This document shows positions 15,063 through 23,497 of a DNA stretch of 25,861 bases, piece by piece. Position numbers and translations under genes: made by a program. Each line of letters begins with the position of its first letter. Position 1 is the stretch's first letter. The stretch is from Paracoccaceae bacterium (GTDB taxonomy: Bacteria > Pseudomonadota > Alphaproteobacteria > Rhodobacterales > Rhodobacteraceae): NCBI GenBank assembly GCA_016937725.1, contig JAFGVZ010000097.1, positions 1 through 25,861 on the forward strand. Direction: 5' to 3'. Under the pieces are notes generated by a model that worked only from the letters and a program-made list of their open reading frames with translations, had not been told where the DNA came from and ran no database searches.

Positions 15063-16856
15063 ATGGCACGACCAGCAGCGCGGCTGGGCAAAGTGTTCGT
15101 GGTCTGGCTTTTGCTGGCCTGTCCCGTATGGGCGTTTTCCGATTTGCAGTTTCGGGTGAATGGCGGGTCCGACGTTTTGCGAACCGAACTGGAACGCGCG
15201 TCGCTTCTGCGACAGGCGCAGTCCCAGAATGTTGCCGATGCTCTAGAGATATTCTCTACTGCGCGCGCGGAATATGGGCGATTGATCGGCGTCTTTTACG
15301 AACAGGGTTACTATGCGCCGCAAATTTCGGTCCGCATAGACGGGCGCGAGGCGGCGGAGATATCTCCTCTCGATCCTCCGGCACAGGTGCGTCAGATCGT
15401 GGTCGACATGGTGCCCGGGCCGGCATTTTCCTTCGGGCGCGCACAGATTGCCCCCTTGGCCGATGGCACGACCTTGCCCGCCGCTTTCGTGTCTGGTGCG
15501 CCCGCGCGCAGCACCGTCATCCGCGACGCCACCGGCGCTGCCATTGATCACTGGCGTGCGCAGGGCCATGCCAAGGCCGAACCCACTGCACAGGCCATCA
15601 CAGCCAGCCACCCCGCACAATCGCTTGATGTGGCGATCACACTCACCCCCGGCCCACGGCTGAGATTTGGCGATCTGCGCCCGGATGGGCAAGAAAACGT
15701 CCGTGCAGAGCGCATAGTCGAAATTGCGGGCCTGCCCACGGGCGAGGTGTTCGACCCAGACCAGATCGACCGCGCCGCGCAGCGTTTGCGCGCCACGGGG
15801 ACGTTTTCTTCCGCCGCCCTGCGCGAAGCAGAAGCGGCAAACGCGGACGGCAGCTTGGATATTACGGCCTCTGTGGTCGAAGCCCCGCCGCGCCGCATTG
15901 GGGCCGGTCTTGAATATGACACCGAACGCGGTGGCAAGATCACGGGGTTCTGGCTGCACCGCAACTTTCTGGGCGGAGCAGAGCGGTTCCGCATAGAGGG
16001 GATGATCGACGGGCTGGGCGCGAATGCCGGGGGGCTGGACTACAGCCTTGGCTTGGAATTCTCGCGCCCAGCCACCTTCACCCCAGATACAACCTTGACC
16101 TTCGAGGCCGTTGCCGAAACCGAGAAAGAGCGCGATTTCGAGGCACGCCGCATCCGGGCCGATGTCAAACTGGTGCATCGCTACAGCGATTCGTTGTCCT
16201 TCTCTGGCGGGCTGGGCCTGCTGGCCGAACGCGCTTATTTTGGCCCGGGTTTGGCTATCCGCGCGGACTATAGGCTGTTTCTTGTGCCCTTGGATGTAAC
16301 TTATGACCGGCGCGACGATGAGCGCAATCCGCGGTCGGGTTACTATCTGAACACCAGCCTGACGCCTTTTTTCGGCAGTTCAGGAACAGGTGCAGGGTTC
16401 CGCGCGACCGCAGATATGCGGGGCTATTATCCTTTGGGCGAACGCTTTGTCTTGGCCGGGCGCGCGCAATTGGGGGCGGTCTATGGCCCAAGCTTGCTGG
16501 CCACGCCGCGCGACTTTCTGTTTTATTCGGGGGGCGGCGGGTCGGTGCGTGGCCAGCCCTATCGCAGCTTGGGCACGACCACGGGTGGCGTCTTTTCCGG
16601 TGGCAAAGGCTTTGCCGCGACCTCGCTGGAATTGCGCATGCAGGCAACCGACACGATCGGCCTCGCGGCCTTTGCGGATGCAGGTTATGTCTCCGCCGGA
16701 ACCTTCACTGGCGCGTCTGACTGGCATGCGGGCGCGGGCGTTGGTCTGCGCTACGACACGGCCATCGGCCCCTTGCGGCTGGATGTGGGCTTTCCGGTGC
16801 GCGGCGGCACAGGACAAGGGGCGCAGCTTTATCTTGGCATTGGGCAGGCCTTCTGA
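15063..16856 (+). CDS. tamA: Outer-membrane translocation/assembly protein TamA (Omp85 family)
   Basis: TamA is an outer-membrane beta-barrel that, with TamB, helps insert outer-membrane proteins and is linked to envelope lipid homeostasis. The 597-residue product has a signal peptide (KVFVVWLLLACPVWA), about 250 residues of POTRA-type periplasmic domains (for example GVFYEQGYYAPQISVRIDG and VEIAGLPTGEVFDPDQIDRA) and a C-terminal 16-strand-type barrel. The Omp85 loop-6 signature VRG lies at 495-497 (GGGGSVRGQPYRSLG), and the chain ends in Phe (GIGQAF) as expected for an outer-membrane barrel. I took the ATG at 15063; an in-frame GTG at 15030 would add 11 residues before the signal peptide. 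The stop overlaps the tamB start by one base (TGATG), so the two are translationally coupled. Confidence 0.95.
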   Translation: MARPAARLGKVFVVWLLLACPVWAFSDLQFRVNGGSDVLRTELERASLLRQAQSQNVADALEIFSTARAEYGRLIGVFYEQGYYAPQISVRIDGREAAEISPLDPPAQVRQIVVDMVPGPAFSFGRAQIAPLADGTTLPAAFVSGAPARSTVIRDATGAAIDHWRAQGHAKAEPTAQAITASHPAQSLDVAITLTPGPRLRFGDLRPDGQENVRAERIVEIAGLPTGEVFDPDQIDRAAQRLRATGTFSSAALREAEAANADGSLDITASVVEAPPRRIGAGLEYDTERGGKITGFWLHRNFLGGAERFRIEGMIDGLGANAGGLDYSLGLEFSRPATFTPDTTLTFEAVAETEKERDFEARRIRADVKLVHRYSDSLSFSGGLGLLAERAYFGPGLAIRADYRLFLVPLDVTYDRRDDERNPRSGYYLNTSLTPFFGSSGTGAGFRATADMRGYYPLGERFVLAGRAQLGAVYGPSLLATPRDFLFYSGGGGSVRGQPYRSLGTTTGGVFSGGKGFAATSLELRMQATDTIGLAAFADAGYVSAGTFTGASDWHAGAGVGLRYDTAIGPLRLDVGFPVRGGTGQGAQLYLGIGQAF

Positions 16857-19800
16857 TGCGCCGCCTTTGGTTCGCTTGTGTGCTGGCCCTGACCATGGGC
16901 TTGGCGGCTTTCGCCCAAGAAGCGGGCCTGCCTGATGCGGATGAAAGCGATGTCGGCTTTCTGACCCGCATTTTGCAAGACAGCCTGTCCGACCGGGGCC
17001 GGTCCGTGCGCATCACGAATTTTCAAGGGGCCCTGTCATCGCGCGCCACCTTCGACGAGATGACAATCGCGGATGATGATGGCATCTGGCTGCGCATAAC
17101 CGGCGGGGCATTGCAATGGAACCGTGCGGCCCTGTTTCAGCGCCGGATCGAGATTTCCGAGATTTCGGCGGCGCGGGTCGATGTACTGCGCCTGCCGGTC
17201 GCGCCGCCCTCTGACGAGCTGGTGCCTTTCCGGCGGTTCGAATTGCCGGAATTGCCCGTCTCGGTCGAGTTGGGGACTTTGGCCTTGGCCGAAGTTTCGC
17301 TGGCCCCAGAGCTGTTGGGCCAAGCGGTGCGGGCCGGTGTCAGCGGACGTGCCGATCTGGCGGCGGGGGCTGGGTCTGCCACCCTGGCGCTGGAACGGCT
17401 GGATGCGGTCGAGGGGCGCTTCACGCTCGATGCGGCCTTTTCCAACGAAACTCGCATCTTGTCGTTGGTGCTGGAAGCGGTGGAAGCCCCCGGCGGCATT
17501 GCCGTGTCGCGTCTGAACGTGCCCGGCCTGCCCTCTGCCGAATTGCGGGTCGAGGGCGAAGGCCCGATCGAGAATTTCGCCGCCGATATTCGGCTGGCGA
17601 CGGATGGCGCGCCACGCGTGCAGGGCCGGTTCGAATTGCAGACCGCCCAGCCGGGTGTGCAGCAGGCCGTCGCGCTGAACCTGACGGGCGACCTGCGCCC
17701 CTTGTTGGCCGAAGCCTACCACCCGTTTTTCGGGGAGGAGAGCAGCTTCATCACCCGCGCGCGTCGTTTCGAAGATGGCCGCTTGTCGCTGGATGCGCTG
17801 AGCGTGCGCACGCAAACCCTCTCTGTCGATGGGCGGGCGCGCATTGGGACAGAAGGCTTGCCAGAGTTGATCGACCTGCGCGGATCGCTGATCGACCCGA
17901 GCGGCGCGCGTGTTCTGTTGCCCTTGGCCGGGGCCGATACCAGCGTGGAAAGTGCCGACCTGCAACTGAGCTTTGACGCCGCGCGCAGCGAAGATTGGGA
18001 CTTGGTGCTGGACCTGATCGCCTTCGACAATGGCGATTTCGCGGTTGAATCGTTGTTCATGAACGGCCTGGGCCGGATCACGTCACAAGCTTTTGGTGAA
18101 GATCGCGATACGATCGATGCACTGGTCGATTTCTCGACCCTCGGGCTGTCCGCGCGCGACCCGGATCTGGCCTCGGCGCTGGGGCGCAATGTCAGCGGCT
18201 CGATCGCCTTCATCTGGCGCGAGGGGCAGCCTTTCCTGATGCCGGGCTTCTTGCTGGAAGGGCGCGACTATGCGCTGCAAGGCCGCGCCCGACTGGACGA
18301 AGGCCGGGTCGAGGCGGATGTGCGCGCGGCCTATACCGATATCTCGCGCCTGTCTGGCTTGGCGGGGCGACCCCTTGGCGGCGCGGTTGATGCCGAAGTG
18401 AGCGGCGTGTTTGGCCCAGAGCGTGACCGGTTTGACTTGACTGGCACCCTGACTGGCCGCGATCTGACCTTGAACCAGCCGCAACTTGATGCGCTTTTGG
18501 CACAGGACAGCGTGATCACGCTATCTGCCCTTGGTGCGGATGGGCAGATTACCTTGCGCGAATTCCGGGCAGAGGCCCAGACGCTGACGGCAGATGTGTC
18601 GGGCCAAGTCTCGGCAGAGATTTTGGACCTGTCGGGCCGTTTGCGCGTGGCGGACCTGTCCGTTCTTGGTGCGCAATATGGCGGGCAGGTTCAGGCCGAT
18701 GTCACGCTCAGTGGCGCGCCCGACACCGCAGCGCTGGACCTGACCGCGACCGGGTCCGATCTGGCGATTGGCCAGCCCGATCTGGACCGCGCCTTGCGCG
18801 GCGAAACCCGGCTTGCCCTGTCGGGGCAACGCGATGGTGCGGCCTTCGATTTGACCCGCCTGCAACTGGACAACCCAACGCTGACCGCGCAAGCGCAAGG
18901 CCGCGTTGATCCGGGTGCGTCCGTGCTCTATGGCAGCTTTGCTTTGCCCAACCTTGGCGCGGTGCGGCCCGGTTTCCGGGGCGGGGTCAGCGGCAGTGTT
19001 GCCTTGCGCGAAGAAGGGCAGGATCGTCGCCTGTCGCTGAACGCGGAGACCCGTGATCTGGCTTTCGGCGCGCAGGCCGCCGACCGCGTTCTTGCAGGGC
19101 GCCATATTGTGCAGATAGACGCCCTTGCGAAACCCGACATCGTGCTGCTGGAACGGCTGGCGGTGGATGGCCCCGCCCTGTCTGCCCGCGTGGCCGGACA
19201 ATTGCGCGAGGGGCGCCCTGACCTGACGCTAGAGGCACGGCTGGCCGATCTGGCCCTTGTCGCGCCCGGGATTACCGGGCCCTTGGCGCTGTCAGGGAAG
19301 GTGCGCGACACGGGCGATGCTTATGCGCTGGATCTGACCGCAAATGGCCCGGCGGGGCTGAATGTGATCGTTGCGGGCACCTTGTCGAAAACGCTGCAAT
19401 CCGATCTGCGCATTACCGGCAGCACCGACATAGCGCTGGTCAATCCGCGCATAGAGCCGCGCTCGGTGCAAGGACCCGCGCGCTTTGACCTGACCTTACG
19501 CGGACCGTTGCAGCTTGGGTCGTTGAGCGGCACAGCCACGATGGATGGTGTGACCGTCGTCGATCCCCGGCGCGGTGTGCGCCTGTCGGACCTGCGCGCG
19601 CGCGCCGATCTGGCGGGCGGGCAGGCCCGGATCGACCTGTCCAGCCAATCTGCCCAAGGCGGCAGCCTTACGCTTCAGGGTGGGGTTGATCTTGTTCCGC
19701 CCTTCAATGGCAGCTTGCAAGCCCGCTTGACTGCCTTGCGCGTGATCGACCCGCAGCTTTTCGAATTGTCGGTATCTGGCAATATTGATATCTCGGGAAC

Positions 19801-20686
19801 CTTGGCACGGGGACCGGCCCTGTCGGGGCGTTTGCAGTTTGACAGCATGGAACTGCGCATTCCGCGTGTTGGTCTAACGGGGCCTGCCTATATTCCACCC
19901 GGTATTCAGCATGTTGGCGAAAGCACCGAGGCAGAAACCACCCGCGCTCGCGCCGGGATTTTTTCGGGCGAAACCCATGGCCGTGCGCGCTTTCCCTCTC
20001 CACTCGACATAGAGATCGCTGCACCCAACCGGATTTTCATTCGCGGGCGTGGTCTGGATGCAGAATTGGGCGGCAACCTGCGCCTGACGGGCACCACCGC
20101 AGATGTCATTCCCATCGGGCAGTTCAACCTGATCCGGGGGCGGCTGGACCTGCTGGGCAACCGCTTTGCCCTGAACGAAGGGTTCGCCAGTTTGCAAGGC
20201 GATTTCATGCCGTTTGTGCGGCTCATCGCCTCGACCGAGCGCGAGGGCGTAGACGCGCGCATTGTCTTGGAAGGCCGCGCGAACGAGCCGGAAATCCTGT
20301 TCGAATCCAGCCCGGAATTGCCGCAAGAAGAAATCGTGTCCTTGCTGCTGTTCGGGCGCGGGTTTGAGACGCTCAGCTTGTTTCAGGCCGCGCAACTGGC
20401 GTCGTCTCTGGCCACGCTATCGGGGCGATCCGAAGGCATTTTGGAACGCTTGCGCCGCAATATCGGGCTGGACGATCTTGATGTGCGCACTGATGAAGAG
20501 GGGGACACCTCGTTGCGCGTGGGCCGCTACCTGACGGAAAACGTTTATACCGATCTGGAAGTAAACCCGCAGGGCGACAGCGAAGTATCCATCAATATAG
20601 ATCTGTCACCTTCTTTGACCGCGCGCGGCCAGGTCAATAACGAAGGGCGCTCCAGCATCGGGTTGTTTTTCGAGCGCGACTATTGA
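16856..20686 (+). CDS. tamB: Translocation and assembly module protein TamB (DUF490)
   Basis: TamB is a very long inner-membrane-anchored protein whose beta-taco fold spans the periplasm and contacts TamA; it is an AsmA-like family member proposed to carry lipids or assist outer-membrane protein insertion. The 1276-residue product has an N-terminal signal/anchor helix (MRRLWFACVLALTMGLAAFA), a long run of repetitive AsmA-like beta-strand sequence (LDLTATGSDLAIGQPDLDRAL and similar blocks), and the conserved C-terminal DUF490 domain, about the last 350 residues, with IGQFNLIRGRLDLLGN, PQEEIVSLLLFGRG and the ending SSIGLFFERDY. Length is typical for alphaproteobacteria. It begins inside the tamA stop and is followed 10 bases later by the SDR gene. 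Confidence 0.95.
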   Translation: MRRLWFACVLALTMGLAAFAQEAGLPDADESDVGFLTRILQDSLSDRGRSVRITNFQGALSSRATFDEMTIADDDGIWLRITGGALQWNRAALFQRRIEISEISAARVDVLRLPVAPPSDELVPFRRFELPELPVSVELGTLALAEVSLAPELLGQAVRAGVSGRADLAAGAGSATLALERLDAVEGRFTLDAAFSNETRILSLVLEAVEAPGGIAVSRLNVPGLPSAELRVEGEGPIENFAADIRLATDGAPRVQGRFELQTAQPGVQQAVALNLTGDLRPLLAEAYHPFFGEESSFITRARRFEDGRLSLDALSVRTQTLSVDGRARIGTEGLPELIDLRGSLIDPSGARVLLPLAGADTSVESADLQLSFDAARSEDWDLVLDLIAFDNGDFAVESLFMNGLGRITSQAFGEDRDTIDALVDFSTLGLSARDPDLASALGRNVSGSIAFIWREGQPFLMPGFLLEGRDYALQGRARLDEGRVEADVRAAYTDISRLSGLAGRPLGGAVDAEVSGVFGPERDRFDLTGTLTGRDLTLNQPQLDALLAQDSVITLSALGADGQITLREFRAEAQTLTADVSGQVSAEILDLSGRLRVADLSVLGAQYGGQVQADVTLSGAPDTAALDLTATGSDLAIGQPDLDRALRGETRLALSGQRDGAAFDLTRLQLDNPTLTAQAQGRVDPGASVLYGSFALPNLGAVRPGFRGGVSGSVALREEGQDRRLSLNAETRDLAFGAQAADRVLAGRHIVQIDALAKPDIVLLERLAVDGPALSARVAGQLREGRPDLTLEARLADLALVAPGITGPLALSGKVRDTGDAYALDLTANGPAGLNVIVAGTLSKTLQSDLRITGSTDIALVNPRIEPRSVQGPARFDLTLRGPLQLGSLSGTATMDGVTVVDPRRGVRLSDLRARADLAGGQARIDLSSQSAQGGSLTLQGGVDLVPPFNGSLQARLTALRVIDPQLFELSVSGNIDISGTLARGPALSGRLQFDSMELRIPRVGLTGPAYIPPGIQHVGESTEAETTRARAGIFSGETHGRARFPSPLDIEIAAPNRIFIRGRGLDAELGGNLRLTGTTADVIPIGQFNLIRGRLDLLGNRFALNEGFASLQGDFMPFVRLIASTEREGVDARIVLEGRANEPEILFESSPELPQEEIVSLLLFGRGFETLSLFQAAQLASSLATLSGRSEGILERLRRNIGLDDLDVRTDEEGDTSLRVGRYLTENVYTDLEVNPQGDSEVSINIDLSPSLTARGQVNNEGRSSIGLFFERDY

Positions 20687-20696
20687 GGAAAAGAGC

Positions 20697-21446
20697 ATGT
20701 CCGTTGACCTGTCATCGCTGAAGGGCAAATCAGTTCTGATCACAGGGGCCAGCCGTGGGATCGGGGCAGAGGCCGTGCGCGTCTTCGCGCAAGCCGGCGC
20801 GCAGGTGGGCATGGTGGCGCGCGATGCTGCTGCGCTTGATGCCTTGGCGCAGCAGACAGGCGCGCTACCCATTGCCTGTGACATGACCGACTATGCGGCA
20901 GTCACCGACGCGGTGGCGCAGATGACAACGCGGTTTGGCGGCTTGGACGTGCTGGTGAACAACGCGGGCATCATCGACCCGATCGCGCCTGTGTCGCAGG
21001 CGGACCCCGCAGAATTCGGGCGGCTGATCGACGTGAACCTGAAGGGCGTGTTTCACGGGTTGCGCGCGGCCATGCCTGTGATGCAGCCGGGTGGCACGAT
21101 CATCACGGTCGGCTCTGGCGCGGCGTATAACCCGTTGGAAGGGTGGGGCGCGTATTGCAGTTCCAAAGCTGGCGCATGGATGCTGACGCGCGTCGCCGCG
21201 CTGGAAGCGCCGCATCTGCGCATCATGAGCCTGTCGCCCGGTACTGTGGCGACCGACATGCAGCGCACCATTCGGGACAGCGGCATCAATGCCGTCAGCC
21301 AGTTGGATTGGGCCGCGCATATCCCGGCAGACTGGCCCGCTCGTGCGTTGGCATGGATGTGCACAGCCGATGCCGATGCTTGGGTCGGGCAGGAAGTGTC
21401 CTTGCGGGATGGGGCCATTCGCAAGCGGGTAGGGTTGGTTGCATGA
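20697..21446 (+). CDS. SDR family NAD(P)-dependent oxidoreductase
   Basis: This is a classical short-chain dehydrogenase/reductase of 249 residues, probably cytosolic. The cofactor loop TGASRGIG is at 16-23, the NNAG motif at 88-91, the catalytic Ser at about 140 (TVGSGAAY), and the YxxxK at Tyr153-Lys157 (YCSSK). The substrate is unknown; FabG-like 3-oxoacyl reduction or alcohol oxidation are both possible. The start has GAGGAAAAGAGC directly before the ATG. It lies 10 bases after tamB and overlaps the next gene by ATGA, so it belongs to the same transcription unit as the crotonase-like protein and very likely tamAB. Confidence 0.9.
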   Translation: MSVDLSSLKGKSVLITGASRGIGAEAVRVFAQAGAQVGMVARDAAALDALAQQTGALPIACDMTDYAAVTDAVAQMTTRFGGLDVLVNNAGIIDPIAPVSQADPAEFGRLIDVNLKGVFHGLRAAMPVMQPGGTIITVGSGAAYNPLEGWGAYCSSKAGAWMLTRVAALEAPHLRIMSLSPGTVATDMQRTIRDSGINAVSQLDWAAHIPADWPARALAWMCTADADAWVGQEVSLRDGAIRKRVGLVA

Positions 21447-22057
21447 TTGCCTTCGAACAAGCCGATGATCTGTGGACGATCACCCTTAACCGTCCCGACA
21501 AGGCCAATTCCTTGACGCCCGACATGCTGGAAACCCTGTGCGAGATCACCGCGCGCAAGGACCTACCCAAGGCGATGATCCTGACAGGTGCGGGTCGCGT
21601 GTTCAGCGCTGGGGCCGATCTGGAAGCGGCCCGCGCGGGGCTGGCAACATCGCCGCTATGGGAACGGCTTTCCGGCCAGATTGCAGATCTGCCCTGCCTG
21701 ACCATCGCGGCGCTGAACGGCACGCTTGCCGGCGGTGCATTCGGCATGGCGCTGGCTTGCGATATCCGGCTGGCGGTGTCGGGCGCGAAGTTTTTCTACC
21801 CGGTGATGAAACTGGGCTTTCTGCCTCAGCCCTCAGACCCCGCGCGTCTGGCCGCCCTGATTGGCCCTGCACGCGCCAAGATGATCTTGATGGCGGGCGC
21901 AAAGATAGAGGCCGATGAGGCGCTGGCTTGGGGCTTGATCGACCGTATCGCCACGCCTGACACTTTGCTCGACGAGGCCCGCGCCCTGACCGCCGATGCC
22001 TGCGCCGCCGCGTCTGCTCATGTTGCCGCGATCGCGCGCCTTGTTGAACCCGAATAG
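21443..22057 (+). CDS. Short crotonase-fold protein (enoyl-CoA hydratase/isomerase family) lacking both catalytic Glu
   Basis: This 204-residue protein shows the crotonase fold: ITLNRPDKANSL (13-24), the CoA/oxyanion segment FSAGADLEAA (54-63), LNGTLAGGAFGMALACDIRL (91-110), and MAGAKIEADEALAWGLIDRI. It is about 50 residues shorter than usual enoyl-CoA hydratases and lacks the C-terminal helices. Aligned to the rat hydratase, the position of Glu144 is Gly101 (GGAFG) and that of Glu164 is Val121 (FFYPVMKLG in place of PE). The GxGGTQRL segment is replaced by PQPSDPARL. Hydratase activity is therefore doubtful; another crotonase reaction or a non-catalytic role is possible. It starts at ATG 21443, overlapping the SDR stop by ATGA, which indicates coupled translation. 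Confidence 0.85.
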   Translation: MIAFEQADDLWTITLNRPDKANSLTPDMLETLCEITARKDLPKAMILTGAGRVFSAGADLEAARAGLATSPLWERLSGQIADLPCLTIAALNGTLAGGAFGMALACDIRLAVSGAKFFYPVMKLGFLPQPSDPARLAALIGPARAKMILMAGAKIEADEALAWGLIDRIATPDTLLDEARALTADACAAASAHVAAIARLVEPE

Positions 22058-22075
22058 GCTAGGCTTGGGTCGGAT

Positions 22076-22087
22076 TATTAGCTAATA
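22076..22087. promoter_or_regulatory. 12-base perfect palindrome before the small secreted gene
   Basis: TATTAGCTAATA is a perfect palindrome lying 7 bases upstream of the ATG at 22095, in an AT-rich patch unusual for this region. It could be an operator for the copper-related gene pair. No specific regulator is recognised. Confidence 0.35.
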
Positions 22088-22094
22088 CCCTTAC

Positions 22095-22454
22095 ATGCGA
22101 CGCATGATGGCATTTGTGACCCCCTTCGCGCTGGCCCTTGTGCTGGCGCTGGGGTCCGTTGGTTTTGCGCGCTCGCACCAGGCGGGCGCGGGCGTTGACC
22201 AATATGTCATCTGCACCGGCTACGGGCTTGTCACCATTTCGGTAGATGAAAACGGCAATCGCGTAGCCGATGGCGTGCCTTGCCCCGACAGCATAGCGCT
22301 TTCGGCGGCGCTGCCTGATTTGACCCCGGCTGTGGCCTTCGAACGTTTGCTAATCTCTCGCATCGTGCGTGGTGGGGCGCAGCGCCCTCACCAACCCCAA
22401 ACCACCGATGCTTGGCGCGATGCACGTGCGCCGCCAAGTTTTGTCCTTGCCTGA
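22095..22454 (+). CDS. Small secreted protein upstream of PCuAC, possibly copper-related
   Basis: This 119-residue protein has an N-terminal signal/anchor helix (FVTPFALALVLALGSVGFA) and a short periplasmic part. It has two cysteines, Cys40 in VICTGYGLVTISVDENGN and Cys63 in GVPCPDS. This CTG-GL-DENG-CPD pattern resembles small DUF2946-like proteins found beside copper genes, although their usual second Cys of the CPDC pair is Ser here. I do not assign a function with confidence. No Shine-Dalgarno is evident before the ATG at 22095 (other Mets are at codons 4 and 5). PCuAC starts 35 bases after its stop on the same strand, which suggests an operon and a role in copper handling. Confidence 0.7.
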   Translation: MRRMMAFVTPFALALVLALGSVGFARSHQAGAGVDQYVICTGYGLVTISVDENGNRVADGVPCPDSIALSAALPDLTPAVAFERLLISRIVRGGAQRPHQPQTTDAWRDARAPPSFVLA

Positions 22455-22489
22455 TCTGATCCAATCAACGCAAAGACAAAGGACATGAC

Positions 22490-23008
22490 ATGAAACGCTT
22501 TGCATTCGTGGCGGCGACCGCCGCAATTTTCGCCCTGCCGGTTTCCGCAGATATCCTCATCAACGACGCCTATGCGCGGGTGGCATCGCCGATGGCGCAA
22601 TCCGGCGCGGCCTTCATGGGCATTCAGAACACCGGTGCGGAAGATGACCGCTTGATCGCCGCGCGCTCTGACGTGGCGCAGCGGGTTGAGTTGCACACCC
22701 ATATCGCCGATGGAGACGTCATGCGCATGGTCGAGGTTGAAGAAGGCTTCGAAATCCCGGCAGGCGACACCCATATGCTGGAACGCGGTGGCCACCACGT
22801 GATGTTCATGGGCCTGAACCGCAGGTTGGCCCATGGCGACGAAGTTGCCGTGACGCTGGTCTTTGAGAAGGCCGGTGAGATGGACGTCATCATTCCGGTT
22901 GATCTGGAACGCAACGACGTGACCGGCGCGATGGGTGGCATGAAGATGGATCATGGCAATATGGGTGGCGAAGGTGCCATGCAGATGAACCACGGCAAGA
23001 TGCAATGA
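22490..23008 (+). CDS. Periplasmic copper chaperone PCu(A)C
   Basis: PCuAC proteins bind Cu(I) in the periplasm and deliver it for building the CuA or CuB centres of cytochrome c oxidase. The 172-residue product has a signal peptide (KRFAFVAATAAIFALPVSA) followed by the cupredoxin-like fold. The copper motif is visible as His69/His71 in VELHTH, Met80 in DVMRM, and His103-x-Met105 in GGHHVMFM, close to the family pattern H-x10-M-x21-HxM. The C-terminal tail is rich in Met and His (MGGMKMDHGNMGG..., ending MNHGKMQ), as in members with a second copper site. AAAGGAC lies 6 bases before the ATG. It follows the small secreted protein and ends at a strong terminator. Confidence 0.94.
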   Translation: MKRFAFVAATAAIFALPVSADILINDAYARVASPMAQSGAAFMGIQNTGAEDDRLIAARSDVAQRVELHTHIADGDVMRMVEVEEGFEIPAGDTHMLERGGHHVMFMGLNRRLAHGDEVAVTLVFEKAGEMDVIIPVDLERNDVTGAMGGMKMDHGNMGGEGAMQMNHGKMQ

Positions 23009-23013
23009 TACTC

Positions 23014-23050
23014 ACAGGGCGCGAGGGGTAAGCTCGCGCCCTGTTCTTTC
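23014..23050 (+). terminator. Terminator after PCuAC
   Basis: ACAGGGCGCGAG (23014-23025) and CTCGCGCCCTGT (23033-23044) form a perfect 12-bp stem with a 7-base loop, followed by TCTTTC. It starts 5 bases after the PCuAC stop and separates the copper genes from the phosphatase gene that begins at 23060. Confidence 0.8.
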
Positions 23051-23059
23051 GGGGGCTAA

Positions 23060-23497
23060 ATGCGCGTTCAATTTGTCTGCCTTGGCAATATCTGCCGCTC
23101 GCCCACGGCCCATGCGGTGTTGCGTGCGAAGGTGCAGCGCATGGGATGGACGGTCGAAAGCGCAGGCACCGGCGGCTGGCATGTTGGCCATCCGCCCGAC
23201 GCGCGCGCGGTCGCAGAGGCCGAGGCGCGCGGCTATCCCATGGCCGATCTGCGCGCCGAGCAGTTCATGGCCGATGATTTCGGGCGTTTTGATCTGATCC
23301 TCGCCATGGACCGCAGCAACCTACGCGATATTCTTGCACTTCGCCCCAAGCAGGGCAGCGCAAAGGTTGCGCTGTTTCTGGAGCATACGCTGGGCCAACG
23401 CAGCGATGTTCCGGACCCCTATTATATGGGCGGCTTTGCCGAGGTGTTCGATATGATCGAACGCGGCAGCGATGCTCTGATCAGCTCTTCTTCTTGA
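23060..23497 (+). CDS. Low molecular weight protein-tyrosine phosphatase
   Basis: This is a cytosolic LMW-PTP of 145 residues. The P-loop CLGNICRS gives Cys7 and Arg13 of the CX5R motif, SPTAHAVLR follows, and the general-acid Asp119 lies in VPDPYY (118-122), so the active site is complete. Such enzymes remove phosphate from tyrosine (for example on polysaccharide kinases) or from arginine; the target is unknown, and no tyrosine kinase gene is in the window. GGGGG lies just before the ATG. Its 3' end overlaps the convergent plsY gene by 17 bases. Confidence 0.93.
   Translation: MRVQFVCLGNICRSPTAHAVLRAKVQRMGWTVESAGTGGWHVGHPPDARAVAEAEARGYPMADLRAEQFMADDFGRFDLILAMDRSNLRDILALRPKQGSAKVALFLEHTLGQRSDVPDPYYMGGFAEVFDMIERGSDALISSSS

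Noticed and set aside
15105..15125. Lipobox-like LLAC in the TamA signal peptide
   Set aside because: TamA is an integral outer-membrane barrel; a signal peptidase I site at PVWA follows directly and the -2 Leu is unusual for a lipobox.
15243..16178. 311-residue minus-strand open frame inside tamA
   Set aside because: Shadow of tamA codons; no motif, and the start context is poor.
21143..21442. 100-residue N-terminal extension of the crotonase-like protein
   Set aside because: It overlaps the SDR gene out of frame and reads as arginine/serine-rich shadow; the ATG at 21443 fits the family N-terminus (MIAFEQADDLWTITLNRP).
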